A stretch of 64,000 nt of DNA, taken from positions 1 through 64,000 of the forward strand of contig NZ_FMYB01000004.1 in NCBI RefSeq assembly GCF_900104155.1, written 5' to 3'. The notes beneath the pieces are model-generated. The model did not search any database. It saw nothing but the letters and a program-made list of their open reading frames with translations, and was not told the DNA's origin. Source of the stretch: Butyrivibrio sp. INlla16. Its GTDB lineage: Bacteria > Bacillota > Clostridia > Lachnospirales > Lachnospiraceae. A program made the translations under genes and the position numbers. Within the stretch, counting starts at the first letter, position 1. Each line of letters opens with the position of its first letter. Positions 34,962 through 42,876 of the stretch are shown here, piece after piece.

Positions 34962-35228
34962 TTATAGTCCTTTTACTGACTTCTTCCCAATAAGATACAC
35001 AATTACTCTTCCGATAACACCTGCAATAGAAATGATAGCCCCATCTTTTATAAGTTCATCTCCGATGCCCATATTTACAGCATATTGAATCCTTAATTCT
35101 TCCGGTGGATCCTGATATGGTATCCCGGCCTTTATAACCCAGTAGTACATGCCAATAGTCAGGATAACAACCCCTGCTATTATCAGGCTATGAAATATGC
35201 TCTTTACGATATTTCTCAGCTTGTTCAT
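34962..35228 (-). CDS. Small membrane protein, 88 residues
   Basis: Not recognised. It has two hydrophobic segments (FHSLIIAGVVILTIGMYYWVI and GAIISIAGVIGRVIVYLIG). It lies in the same run of small cargo genes, 23 bases upstream of the 119-residue membrane protein. Confidence 0.5.
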   Translation of the reverse strand: MNKLRNIVKSIFHSLIIAGVVILTIGMYYWVIKAGIPYQDPPEELRIQYAVNMGIGDELIKDGAIISIAGVIGRVIVYLIGKKSVKGL

Positions 35229-35261
35229 TTTTTCCCCTTAGCTTGGCATCCAATGATATAT

Positions 35262-35657
35262 CTATCTCAACATATCTTCTTCAGAATTATAAGCCCGCAG
35301 ATCCTTTGCATCTGGAAACCGCTTCATGAACTCATTATATAACCCGTGGTCTCTTGTTATAAACAATGATGAACTGCTATCCCAAGCTACCAGCTCAAAA
35401 TCTGCCAACGGGTGTTGTATTGACAAATCCGGCTTCCAAAATCCTTCATAACCATCCGCATATGGTCCGGGATAACCAAGCACATCTTTCTCTGAAATAA
35501 CGGGATTAAAACCCGACAGCACCGCCCACACCCACTGAAAATCATCGTTCTTGACAATTTCTGTCAGTTCTTCTCCACTTATCCATACATACCGGTCAGG
35601 ATTATTGAGCTTTTTATAAATCTCTTCGTGATCTGGATAGGCCTCTATAGTAAGCAC
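35262..35657 (-). pseudogene. Immunity-like gene, probably cut at its 5' end by IS66
   Basis: The frame encodes up to 131 residues (AYPDHEEIYKKLNNPDRYVWISGEELTEIV, ITRDHGLYNEFMKRFPDAKD), with no recognised family but with an immunity-like size. Its only start is a GTG lying inside GTAAGC-type sequence that looks like the end of the IS66 remnant. The natural start is therefore probably lost. No ribosome binding site is seen before the GTG. Confidence 0.45.
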
Positions 35658-36000
35658 TCAACCACGAGTACCTTATAATACTACCACGTTTATGAGATGA
35701 TTTCTTTAAATACTATTGGTCGATTTGCGCGATTCGCGCAATTCGTCTCATCAGCTTAAGGAGGTTCATCCCATGAACACAAAACAAAAGATCCATCAGG
35801 CCAAGATGGCCAAATGGGCTGTCATTATCAAGGAGCAGTCCGACAGCGGTCTCACTGTCAGGCAATGGTGCAATGAAAAAGGTTACACTATTCATGCCTA
35901 TAACTACTGGAAGCATCTGTTAAAGGAAGAGGCTCTAAAAAGTATCTCACTTCCTGAAATTGTCCCTTTACAACAACCTGAAACAGACATGCTGCAACTT
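35650..36000 (+). mobile_element. IS66-family remnant
   Basis: The left edge begins GTAAGC (35650-35655), as IS66 ends often do. Inside is a start of the IS66 accessory gene tnpA, but no tnpB or tnpC transposase follows. The right edge is judged to be near 36000, where the frame runs into the opposite-strand CdiI-like fragment. The element has lost most of its length and cannot move by itself. Confidence 0.5.
35773..36000 (+). pseudogene. tnpA: IS66 TnpA fragment
   Basis: ATG 35773 with AAGGAGG upstream opens MNTKQKIHQAKMAKWAVIIKEQSDSGLTVRQWCNEKGY...YNYWKHLLKEE, the N-terminal part of the IS66 TnpA-type accessory protein with its helix-turn-helix. From about 36000 the frame reads through antisense of a different gene to a stop at 36147, so the C-terminus is foreign. 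This is the only plus-strand IS gene in the window. Confidence 0.7.
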
Positions 36001-36179
36001 CCAGCTTCCCATTCGCCTTCAAAAGGATTCTTGTCCAAAACATCTATCACAAAAGGTACCGCAGTTTGTAGCAGAACTTTTTGCCTTAACATCCGGGACA
36101 AATCAAAGAGCGAGAGCTCTTCATCATGTTTATTAATTATGTCCTGATACCAGCGCTGTAATGGCTTTTGTTCATTCAT
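36000..36179 (-). pseudogene. Truncated CdiI-like immunity gene
   Basis: The first 60 codons read LSLFDLSRMLRQKVLLQTAVPFVIDVLDKNPFEGEWEAG, close to the pattern of contact-dependent growth inhibition immunity proteins. The frame then enters IS66 sequence and stops at 35904. Only the N-terminal part remains, so it is a broken immunity gene. It supports the view that this zone once carried toxin-immunity modules. Confidence 0.5.
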
Positions 36180-36455
36180 TCAGCAATTCCCTTTTTATCA
36201 TCATTAAGAATGCACGTCCGTGCTCTCCTGTAGATTATACAATTGAGGTCTTCCTTTTGTTGCATGACTCAAAAATTTTTAGAGGGCTTTAAAAATCTCA
36301 TTCCATTTTGTGTTATTCACTCTATACGCACCGTCCTTTTCATTCTAAACGCTATAGCTGCAGCTATGGCAAAAGAAATAATTCCTCGTCATGCTTTCCT
36401 TTCATAAAAGCCCATTTATATCGTACTCAGAGTTTTCCTTCATCTTTATAACACA
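36180..36455. other. Non-coding gap right of IS66 remnant
   Basis: No gene seen. It contains a perfect 14-bp palindrome ATAGCTGCAGCTAT (36354-36367) and is otherwise AT-rich. It leads into the plus-strand promoter at 36456-36484. Confidence 0.4.
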
Positions 36456-36484
36456 TTGCAATATAAAAAAGTTGCACATATAAT
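36456..36484 (+). promoter_or_regulatory. Strong promoter of the 36.5 kb plus-strand gene
   Basis: TTGCAA (36456-36461), a 17-base spacer and a perfect TATAAT (36479-36484). It lies 60 bases upstream of the ATG at 36544. It is the best promoter match in the window and drives one of the few plus-strand genes. Confidence 0.75.
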
Positions 36485-36543
36485 ATATTTTCACAGAAGC
36501 AACACAACTTTTCAAATATGTGTTATATACGAGGGGTTAACTA

Positions 36544-37131
36544 ATGAATAATAAGAGAAATACGTGAATTATTCCTGTGGTAGTTATCGGAGTCGTAGCT
36601 TTTTCTATTGCTGGATGGGTTATGTTTTTCAAACTTTTCAGACATGAAGATAATGATTATCGCAATATAGCTGAATCCGAGGAACATTCTGCCGATGTTA
36701 CGTCTACAGACATTACATCCACAGATGAAACAGATGATATAAGTGGCGTTATTGGTGGTTGGGAGAGTAAAGCCTACTATGAATTTAGAGAAGACGGAAC
36801 TTATGGTTGGTACAAAAGTTCTCAGGATCTGAACGACAACTATTATTCAGGAACCTACTCAGTAATAAGGGGCTATGAAGCATGTGAACATCTTGGAATT
36901 ACTTTTGACAAGATTATTACGGTCATAGTTAATTCAGAAGGTCAGATAACGCTTGATGACATCTATTGCATAACATGCTCACCCACATATCTTGTGAGCG
37001 GTGGTGTTGATAAATCCGATACTCTTAATGGGATGAGCTATGAAATGCTTTTTGTTGTTACCGGAGAGAAAAGCGCACAGGGCAAGCTTATAAGCAATTA
37101 CGATACCTACTATTTCACCAAAATAAAATAA
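36544..37131 (+). pseudogene. Membrane-anchored protein with in-frame TGA near its start
   Basis: A ribosome binding site (GAGGGG) and ATG at 36544 start a frame that meets TGA at 36565-36567, after seven codons, then continues open in the same frame to 37131. The open part begins at a GTG (36577) and encodes 184 residues: one membrane anchor (VVVIGVVAFSIAGWVMFFKLF), a Thr/Asp-rich linker and an extracytoplasmic domain (YEFREDGTYGWYKSSQ, YYSGTYSV) like small beta-barrel sensor domains. Either the gene is broken by a point mutation or translation restarts at GTG. Confidence 0.6.
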
Positions 37132-37155
37132 CTCTTGGCATCAAGGAGGTGAAAA

Positions 37156-37215
37156 ATGATCAAGAAAAAATCGAATAAAGGCGCCAAAATTAGCAAGCCT
37201 TTAGTCAATCCTTAA
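37156..37215 (+). CDS. 19-residue ORF with strong ribosome binding site; repeat copy 1
   Basis: AAGGAGGTGAAAA precedes ATG 37156. The frame encodes 19 lysine-rich residues ending KISKPLVNP and a TAA at 37213-37215. A related tail (IKKK...GKPLVD, then TAA) recurs without a start codon at 38528-38583. It may be a true tiny gene, or the relict end of a longer gene marking a cassette edge. Confidence 0.35.
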   Translation: MIKKKSNKGAKISKPLVNP

Positions 37216-37272
37216 CACAATGAAATCAATCCCAATCCCTATTGCCCTTATTATTCGGTGTCCCAAAGATGA

Positions 37273-37304
37273 ACTGCGCCTGCAAATCGTCCTCACTGCG
37301 CAGT
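37273..37304. repeat. Inverted repeat over the end of the lipoprotein gene
   Basis: ACTGCGC (37273-37279) and GCGCAGT (37298-37304) form a perfect 7-bp stem that spans the stop codon of the minus-strand lipoprotein gene. It lacks a T run. It may stabilise the mRNA end. Confidence 0.4.
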
Positions 37305-38261
37305 AAATGTTATTGGATCAGTGTACTTAATAGTATTGTGTGAAATTGCTTCGTAGATGTGGAACCTAAGCTCTACCTCTTCAATTGCAGCAATACCATT
37401 TTCTTCTAAATCTGATGGCGTGATTTTAATATCATCAAATGCCTTCTTGCCATCATATACACTAGTTACGGAATATTTTTTTATCACACATCCGTTGATT
37501 GACATTTCTTTTATACTGATTTCAACATTTTTTCGGGAATTATTCTCAATGTACAGAAGGATAGCAGTCCCCCAGAAGCTGTTCTCATCAACAGTCTTAC
37601 CAACAATTCTGATTCCGCCTTCATTAAAGAGCTCGAATCCTGAATCATCTGCAGATTTGTCCATGTGCTTATATGCAGATGTCTTTATTGTTACGAAATC
37701 ATGCATAAGAACGCCGGTCCAGTCATCTGAATCATGTATTAAGAAGTATACTTCTACCTTTCCTATAGATTCTATTCCAACTGCTTTCAACTCTGAGCTC
37801 GAAAGATACATTGTCTCATTTGCCTTCGTTCCAGCTGCGACCTCAGAAGCGAACCGATCCGAAATCATAAAACCATTTACAATGAGCTCTTCGCTGTAAA
37901 CTGTAAGATTCTTATCTGAGTCATTTTCAAGTAACAGCTTAATACCATCGCCCAAAATGCTATCTGTTTCATAGGAAATAGCAGTAATCTTCATTCCGCC
38001 CCGGTCAAATAAAACCTGCTCTTTTATGGTTATTTCTTCTGCCTTTGTGTTAGATTTTGAATTGGAAGATCCACAACCAATTGCCATTGACGCAAAAAGA
38101 CATAGACATAAAACCACTGCTAAACATTTTGTTTTGTTTCGCATACCGTCATTAGTTTTAAACTGATTTGTATACTTTATATCTTTGGATCTGTTCCCCA
38201 ACTCGTCTGGATGCATCAGCCAGTCTATTACCGCTTGTTTTTCTTCCTCAATGCTTCTCAT
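37293..38261 (-). CDS. Lipoprotein with a foreign N-terminal extension
   Basis: The frame encodes 322 residues. A normal lipoprotein signal begins at residue 40 (MRNKTKCLAVVLCLCLFASMAIGC), giving a start at 38144 and a 283-residue product with two related halves (FDRGGMKITAISYETDSILGDGIKLLLEN and FNEGGIRIVGKTVDENSFWGTAILLYIEN). The first 39 residues (EEEKQAVIDWLMHPDELG) look like the start of another, soluble protein and carry the better ribosome binding site. This points to a recombination that fused a foreign 5' end in frame. Confidence 0.55.
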   Translation of the reverse strand: MRSIEEEKQAVIDWLMHPDELGNRSKDIKYTNQFKTNDGMRNKTKCLAVVLCLCLFASMAIGCGSSNSKSNTKAEEITIKEQVLFDRGGMKITAISYETDSILGDGIKLLLENDSDKNLTVYSEELIVNGFMISDRFASEVAAGTKANETMYLSSSELKAVGIESIGKVEVYFLIHDSDDWTGVLMHDFVTIKTSAYKHMDKSADDSGFELFNEGGIRIVGKTVDENSFWGTAILLYIENNSRKNVEISIKEMSINGCVIKKYSVTSVYDGKKAFDDIKITPSDLEENGIAAIEEVELRFHIYEAISHNTIKYTDPITFTAQ

Positions 38262-38593
38262 TATTTAGCTTTTCTCCCGTATCTTTCATATCTATCTATA
38301 ATACAATACTCCATAGACATTTGTTGCATATTCTTAGGGAATAAAGTTCCCAAGAAATCTTTTCTCTATCGATACAACTGTGGCGCAGGCACGCCACCTC
38401 CAGCACACCTGCGCCGCAATATGCGTAAAAATTATAAAATAAGGCGTCTTTATCTTGATTGTTTCCATATGATAAAGACGACTTATGTCGTACATTTTGT
38501 CATCATGTAGTCAATTCAACATTAATAATAATCAAGAAAAAGCGAGCTAAAATCCCCAAAGTCGGCAAGCCTTTAGTCGATTAAACTGAAATT
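38262..38593. other. Non-coding gap with several hairpins; repeat copy 2
   Basis: No gene seen. It holds GC-rich alternative hairpins (GGCGCAGG 38382-38389 with CCTGCGCC 38408-38415, and GTGGCG 38380-38385 with CGCCAC 38392-38397), a 10-bp perfect inverted repeat CGTCTTTATC/GATAAAGACG (38445-38454, 38471-38480) that may end minus-strand transcripts, and the second copy of the lysine-rich tail repeat (38528-38583). Confidence 0.5.
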
Positions 38594-39274
38594 TTATTTG
38601 TACCCAGACGTTCTTTTCAAAACATTTTTACACCAATCCAATAACAAATCTAATTTCTGATCTAGGTTATCATAAGTGACATTCTCCGAGAAACATTCCC
38701 AAACCTGAAGATCAATCCCTTTAACTATAGAAGGCACCTCAGATTTTTTCTCAATAAAAGTATTCTCTTCGAGAAAACAAAGATTCTGAATAATAAAGAA
38801 AATATCTCTTTTAGCTAAAGCCAGTTTATTAACGTTCTTTTCCATTTCAGAATGAATACGTCTGTGACAAAGCATATGATATAAATTTCCGACACTCATC
38901 TTGATATAGTCCGCCACATCCTTTTTACTGTAATTCGGTACTATATCACTAAGTTTGCCATATATATCCGAAGTGGTATGAAGTACATGGCAGATTTCTT
39001 CAGGTAACCAGTTCAACAATTCATTCCTTCCGCAGACGAATCCACATGCACGATTATATTCACCAAGTTCTTCCAGTATCTGGCGATAAACATTTAAATC
39101 TTTTGCATGTATCTCATCCAATACCAACATAATATCAATGTCGCTCTCAGGCGTAGCTTCGCCTCTAAGATAACTTCCTTGAAGTCCAACATATAAAAGC
39201 CTTTTGCCAAACTTCATTTTCAATTCTTCTGTCAATCTTTTCGTATAATCTTCTATATCCACTAGATTATTCAT
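38594..39274 (-). CDS. Pol-beta-type nucleotidyltransferase
   Basis: A 226-residue protein with the nucleotidyltransferase signature GSYLRGEATPESDIDIMLVL (GS...D-x-D, about residues 30-50), followed by a helical domain (KKDVADYIKMSVGNLYHML). The layout is like aminoglycoside adenylyltransferase or MNT-type toxin/antitoxin transferases. The ATG at 39274 is chosen for its AGGTGA ribosome binding site. No HEPN partner is adjacent. Substrate unknown; antibiotic resistance cannot be claimed. Confidence 0.75.
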   Translation of the reverse strand: MNNLVDIEDYTKRLTEELKMKFGKRLLYVGLQGSYLRGEATPESDIDIMLVLDEIHAKDLNVYRQILEELGEYNRACGFVCGRNELLNWLPEEICHVLHTTSDIYGKLSDIVPNYSKKDVADYIKMSVGNLYHMLCHRRIHSEMEKNVNKLALAKRDIFFIIQNLCFLEENTFIEKKSEVPSIVKGIDLQVWECFSENVTYDNLDQKLDLLLDWCKNVLKRTSGYK

Positions 39275-39339
39275 TTTTATATCACCTATTATTTGGAAAA
39301 ACTGCATTTGCCACTTTTAACTGGAATATAAGAATTCCA

Positions 39340-39672
39340 TTATCTATATACTGCGCAAAACATTTCGTCAATTCCAAGGCTTTTCACCAACCGATCTCCG
39401 CCCCTTATTTCAACTTTTGAACACCGATTCTCAGCCTTGTGTATGAATGCCACCTTCTTATCAGGGTCTTCTCGCTCAGCTATAGGTTGATTCTCGTTTG
39501 AGCCAGCAAAGATAACCCATATTGTCACTCCGTCTCTGGAATAAGGCAGATAATCAGCAACTTTATATCTTAGAAACGACGAAAGCATTTCACCCTCCTG
39601 GTATTCCAAGGAATTATATTTCTGATCATCATCCCCATTACACACGCTCTCTCTTGTTACATCAATAACCAT
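39340..39672 (-). CDS. Unknown 110-residue protein
   Basis: Not recognised. It is a soluble protein with one compact core (LRYKVADYLPYSRDGVTIWVIFAGSN, KKVAFIHKAENRCSKVEIRGGDRLVKSLG). It precedes the nucleotidyltransferase gene with about 65 bases between them and follows MobC after about 115 bases. Confidence 0.45.
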   Translation of the reverse strand: MVIDVTRESVCNGDDDQKYNSLEYQEGEMLSSFLRYKVADYLPYSRDGVTIWVIFAGSNENQPIAEREDPDKKVAFIHKAENRCSKVEIRGGDRLVKSLGIDEMFCAVYR

Positions 39673-39786
39673 TACTCAAGCCTCATTCTAAAAAATCTGG
39701 AACAACATTTAGAATCATTATACCATCAAACAGAATCAGAAAAGCGGCCACAAGAAAAGATATAACCTTTCCCATGGCCGCAAAAC

Positions 39787-40122
39787 CTAAGCTATATTTC
39801 CTAATCTTTCTAGTATTCCTCTTACAGCTTCCCAGATCTCTTCCTGTTGTGATTGGAGCTTCTTTATGTCCTCCAGAGAAGCAGCACCGCTCTCTTCTGC
39901 CTTTTGGACATACTGTGTAAGAGCGTCACTGTTTATTCTGAGCAGACGAATCACCTCTTTAATGTCAGACAAATCAAGCATGATGACGTAACCATCCCTT
40001 GCCATCTTTCTGATATAAGCACTACGATTCTTTATACCAGCCTGTTCCATCTTGGCTTTTATAGCATTGATATCCTCCGGAGTCATTTTGATAAGGATGC
40101 TTTCACCATATGTGATTCCCAT
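39787..40122 (-). CDS. mobC: MobC-like relaxosome protein
   Basis: A 111-residue protein with MTPEDINAIKAKMEQAGIKNRSAYIRKMARDGYVIMLD, a ribbon-helix-helix pattern of MobC-type nicking accessory proteins, and a C-terminal coiled coil. MobC binds oriT and helps the relaxase melt DNA. It directly follows the helix-turn-helix gene and ends the transfer operon. The relaxase itself lies about 7.6 kb further on, after the cargo zone. Confidence 0.8.
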   Translation of the reverse strand: MGITYGESILIKMTPEDINAIKAKMEQAGIKNRSAYIRKMARDGYVIMLDLSDIKEVIRLLRINSDALTQYVQKAEESGAASLEDIKKLQSQQEEIWEAVRGILERLGNIA

Positions 40123-40123
40123 A

Positions 40124-40726
40124 TCACAGTACCAGTTCAGGATGTAATGCCCTGTGAGAACGTTCTGAAGGTTCCGGGATGCAATCGCGCAGCTCCTTCA
40201 GGAGAGATGTCTTTTCTTCCTTCTCAGCCACACTTACATGAAATGGTTTGCTCTTTTCATGTGATGCCACCGTACCAAGTTCTTCCTGTTCATCAGGAAT
40301 GCCATTGGCGTTGTCATCCTTCATGTTCTCTACAGTATTCTGAGTAGCAACATTGTTGATCACACCATCACCAATCATATTGTCGTTCTGCTCCAATTGG
40401 TCCTCAAGACCTCGTCTGACATTACCGATTGTGTTGGGATCAAGTTCCTGGGGAACTCTTAAACCAAACTCAGCAGTAACCTTATACTCGATAAGAGCAA
40501 AAACATAATTTGGCATGGTACGTGCATCACGTTCCCAGTCCTGCATTGTTCTGTAAGGAATACCGAGATAATCTGCAAACTCTGTTCTGTTCATGCCTGT
40601 ACTCTCGCGGAGCTGAATAAATCTCTCGCCCTGTGACAGATCATTTACAGAAACAGAGGTTACATCTGTAGTCTTACCATTAACATCATCCCACTTTTCA
40701 ATGGGTGTTCCTGTTCTTCTTTCCAT
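40124..40726 (-). CDS. XRE-like helix-turn-helix protein of the transfer operon
   Basis: A 200-residue protein, start ATG 40726 with GGGAG upstream; the longer frame is only antisense-like extension through its neighbour. A helix-turn-helix (GERFIQLRESTGMNRTEFADYLGIPYRTMQDWERDARTMP) at about 31-70 is followed by an acidic linker and a C-terminal segment. Such proteins accompany transfer genes in Clostridia ICEs and may regulate them. Confidence 0.75.
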   Translation of the reverse strand: MERRTGTPIEKWDDVNGKTTDVTSVSVNDLSQGERFIQLRESTGMNRTEFADYLGIPYRTMQDWERDARTMPNYVFALIEYKVTAEFGLRVPQELDPNTIGNVRRGLEDQLEQNDNMIGDGVINNVATQNTVENMKDDNANGIPDEQEELGTVASHEKSKPFHVSVAEKEEKTSLLKELRDCIPEPSERSHRALHPELVL

Positions 40727-40733
40727 AACGATA

Positions 40734-41147
40734 TCACTCCCTTCTGCGTCCGCCTTTGGGAAATCGGATCTCGAAATGAGCTTTTCCCTCCTCGTCAGTT
40801 GTAAGGTCAACGTAGCAGCTGAATGTATTTCCAGTTCTCTGTGACTTGCAGTCAATGAGTTTAACTGTTCCACCGTTCACAAGGTCATCCGCAACTTCTC
40901 TGGTCATTTCTTTTCCGATAGCCTGGAAGAATCTATTATTCTTCCAGACTGCAAAGTTGCAGTCCATATTGTTGCAGAAGAATCCCTTTTCACGTTCTAC
41001 AACATGAGTACCACACACAGGACAGTTGCCGACAATATCATCAGCCTCATACGCCTGAGTGGAACCACTGCCATCTTCAAATTTTCCTAAAGGAAGCTCA
41101 TCTGAAAAATCAGAAGCATCCTTCCATCCATCATCTACTGTCCCCAT
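40734..41147 (-). CDS. Topoisomerase-type zinc-ribbon protein
   Basis: A 137-residue protein with an NCPVCGTHVVEREKGFFCNNMDCNFAVWKNNRFFQAIGKEMTREVADDLVNGG block, the four-Cys zinc ribbon seen at the C-terminus of type IA topoisomerases, here freestanding. It probably binds single-stranded DNA during transfer. Its start overlaps the stop of the ArdC-like gene (TGATG). Confidence 0.8.
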   Translation of the reverse strand: MGTVDDGWKDASDFSDELPLGKFEDGSGSTQAYEADDIVGNCPVCGTHVVEREKGFFCNNMDCNFAVWKNNRFFQAIGKEMTREVADDLVNGGTVKLIDCKSQRTGNTFSCYVDLTTDEEGKAHFEIRFPKGGRRRE

Positions 41148-42748
41148 CAGATTGTCACCCCCTTTTCATCCTTACCGGTATTTCCGGTTATTCTATTTTT
41201 GATTTTTTCCTTTTCAACTTTCAGCGAGTCCAAAAGAGACTGTTTCTTTCCTCCGGCACCATCGGGCAGTATACGTACTGTTCCAATGGTCTTTTTCTTT
41301 GGGATTATTTGTCCATCTCTATCCACCGCAATAAAGCTTTCATTCTTATATTTTTCCTCAAGATACTTTATGCACTCACTTCCACTTTTAAAGCTTCCTT
41401 CATTCCTAACGCTGATCTTATATGCTCCTGTGCATACGCCATCAAGGTCGAACAGCACTTTGCCATTTTCCATTATCGTTGTCGTGGCACTGAAATCTTC
41501 ATATCCACATTCATAGGTGTGTCCAATGAAATCAATCTGTCCCTTTTCAGACAGAAAATGGAACTCTTTAGGGCCACCATACCAGGCATTAGTCTGAGCA
41601 ATACCATAACATTTCGTAACTTCTTCAATGGGCTTTATATCCACGCCCGGTTCTTTCATTAGTTCCGTAACAAGTATGGCTGCTCTTTCTGCAATCTCCT
41701 TTTCTTTCGGTAGTGTTGCAACATTTGATATAGGACCTTTATTGCTGGTGCTGATTTCTTTTTCATCACCCCCCCTCATCTTCCCGGAAGAATCTTTCTC
41801 CGGCTCGTTATCCGGCACAATCTCAGGATTTCTGTCCTTGTAGATCTCTCCAAGCTTATCCTCAATCTTCTTGATGATTCTGGATGAAGTCTGTCTGATT
41901 GTTCCAAGCGAAGCCTTGAGCTCTTTCATATCTGCGTCCGATGTATATCCACAAAGATATGGATAACTGTAATCATCTGTGTTATAGCCCATGAAAGACA
42001 ACACAATACTTGCTGTACCTTCCGCTTCAAGTTCCTTCCTATTCTTGCTGATATCGGATGCATTTTCCCCATGAAGCATTGCATGAGTAATCTCATGGAT
42101 GCAGGTCTTAAGAGTCTGCAACTCACTCATACCCTGTTGTATTGCAATTCTCTTATCCTCTGTGTGGTAATATCCCTTGGCTCCACTCTTGATGTCCTCA
42201 AATCCAATTGGGACAGGGCTGATATCATTGAGAACTCCCATAAGGACCTCATACTTATCAATGCTGCCCTTAAGCTCATCAACGCCTACTCTGGGAAGTT
42301 CCTTTCCTTCCGTCTGCGAAACATCAAAAGTTGTCTCTGCCTTGAATCCCATAAGATTAAGTTCCTTTGTCTCTTTCACAGGCTCTCCATCATGATCAAG
42401 AACTGGTCTGCCATTGGAATCCAACACATCCACTTCCTTTTGGATTGTATAAGGGCTTGGTGCTATGACCTTTATTCCCTTCTCACCTTTTCTTACATAA
42501 CGCCCCATCTTTTTCCAGGCATTATATCCCTGACATAAAGTTGCATCGGGCTTTTGCATCGCTATAAGCATACAGTTGTTCAAGGAATAATGCGGGAACT
42601 TTGCCATTGTAGCAAGGAGCTTCTTGTATTCTGCACTGTCACGAACTGCCTTAACGCCATCCTGCAGCTTGTCCGTCAGTTCTTTCAGTCTTTCTTCGTT
42701 GGACAGCCTTTGGAAACCGCCACCGGTCTTTCCTTTGTTTTCATCCAT
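41147..42748 (-). CDS. ArdC-like antirestriction/metallopeptidase protein
   Basis: A 533-residue protein. The N-terminal part (1-115) matches the ArdC single-stranded-DNA-binding domain (YSLNNCMLIAMQKPDATLCQGYNAWKKMGRYVRKGEKGIKVIAP). A zincin domain follows with CIHEITHAMLHG (HExxH at 218-222) and a downstream glutamate (ELEAEGTAS). A third region (360-470) is shared with other Clostridia element proteins. ArdC-type proteins protect entering plasmid DNA from restriction. The ATG at 42748 is placed well behind GGGGGA; one codon pair upstream is too close. Confidence 0.85.
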   Translation of the reverse strand: MDENKGKTGGGFQRLSNEERLKELTDKLQDGVKAVRDSAEYKKLLATMAKFPHYSLNNCMLIAMQKPDATLCQGYNAWKKMGRYVRKGEKGIKVIAPSPYTIQKEVDVLDSNGRPVLDHDGEPVKETKELNLMGFKAETTFDVSQTEGKELPRVGVDELKGSIDKYEVLMGVLNDISPVPIGFEDIKSGAKGYYHTEDKRIAIQQGMSELQTLKTCIHEITHAMLHGENASDISKNRKELEAEGTASIVLSFMGYNTDDYSYPYLCGYTSDADMKELKASLGTIRQTSSRIIKKIEDKLGEIYKDRNPEIVPDNEPEKDSSGKMRGGDEKEISTSNKGPISNVATLPKEKEIAERAAILVTELMKEPGVDIKPIEEVTKCYGIAQTNAWYGGPKEFHFLSEKGQIDFIGHTYECGYEDFSATTTIMENGKVLFDLDGVCTGAYKISVRNEGSFKSGSECIKYLEEKYKNESFIAVDRDGQIIPKKKTIGTVRILPDGAGGKKQSLLDSLKVEKEKIKNRITGNTGKDEKGVTI

Positions 42749-42759
42749 AGGCATCCCCC

Positions 42760-42876
42760 TTACTTTCTTTCGCCCTTAACGCCAGCAGGAGCCTTGACCG
42801 GCTCCTGCTTCTTTGTTCCCTTCACATTTTTTCTTGCAACCTTTGCATAGGCAACATATCTTGATTTTCTTGCCAT
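42760..42876 (-). CDS. 38-residue basic protein in the T4SS operon
   Basis: ATG 42874-42876 lies 7-8 bases behind a perfect GGAGGTGA and overlaps the stop codon of the DUF4366 gene (TGATG). The frame encodes 38 residues, a quarter of them Lys or Arg ([17 protein letters not shown]... ending GVKGERK), to a TAA at 42760-42762. The ArdC-like gene starts 11 bases later. Coupling and ribosome binding site make it a credible gene. Its 3' half contains a 9-bp perfect inverted repeat GCAGGAGCC/GGCTCCTGC. Confidence 0.7.
   Translation of the reverse strand: MARKSRYVAYAKVARKNVKGTKKQEPVKAPAGVKGERK

Noticed and set aside
38594..39274. Aminoglycoside resistance call for the nucleotidyltransferase
   Set aside because: Only the general nucleotidyltransferase signature is visible. 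The substrate cannot be told from it, so no resistance claim is made.
41199..42556. Long plus-strand frames opposite the ArdC-like gene
   Set aside because: They are shadows of a well-supported coding region.
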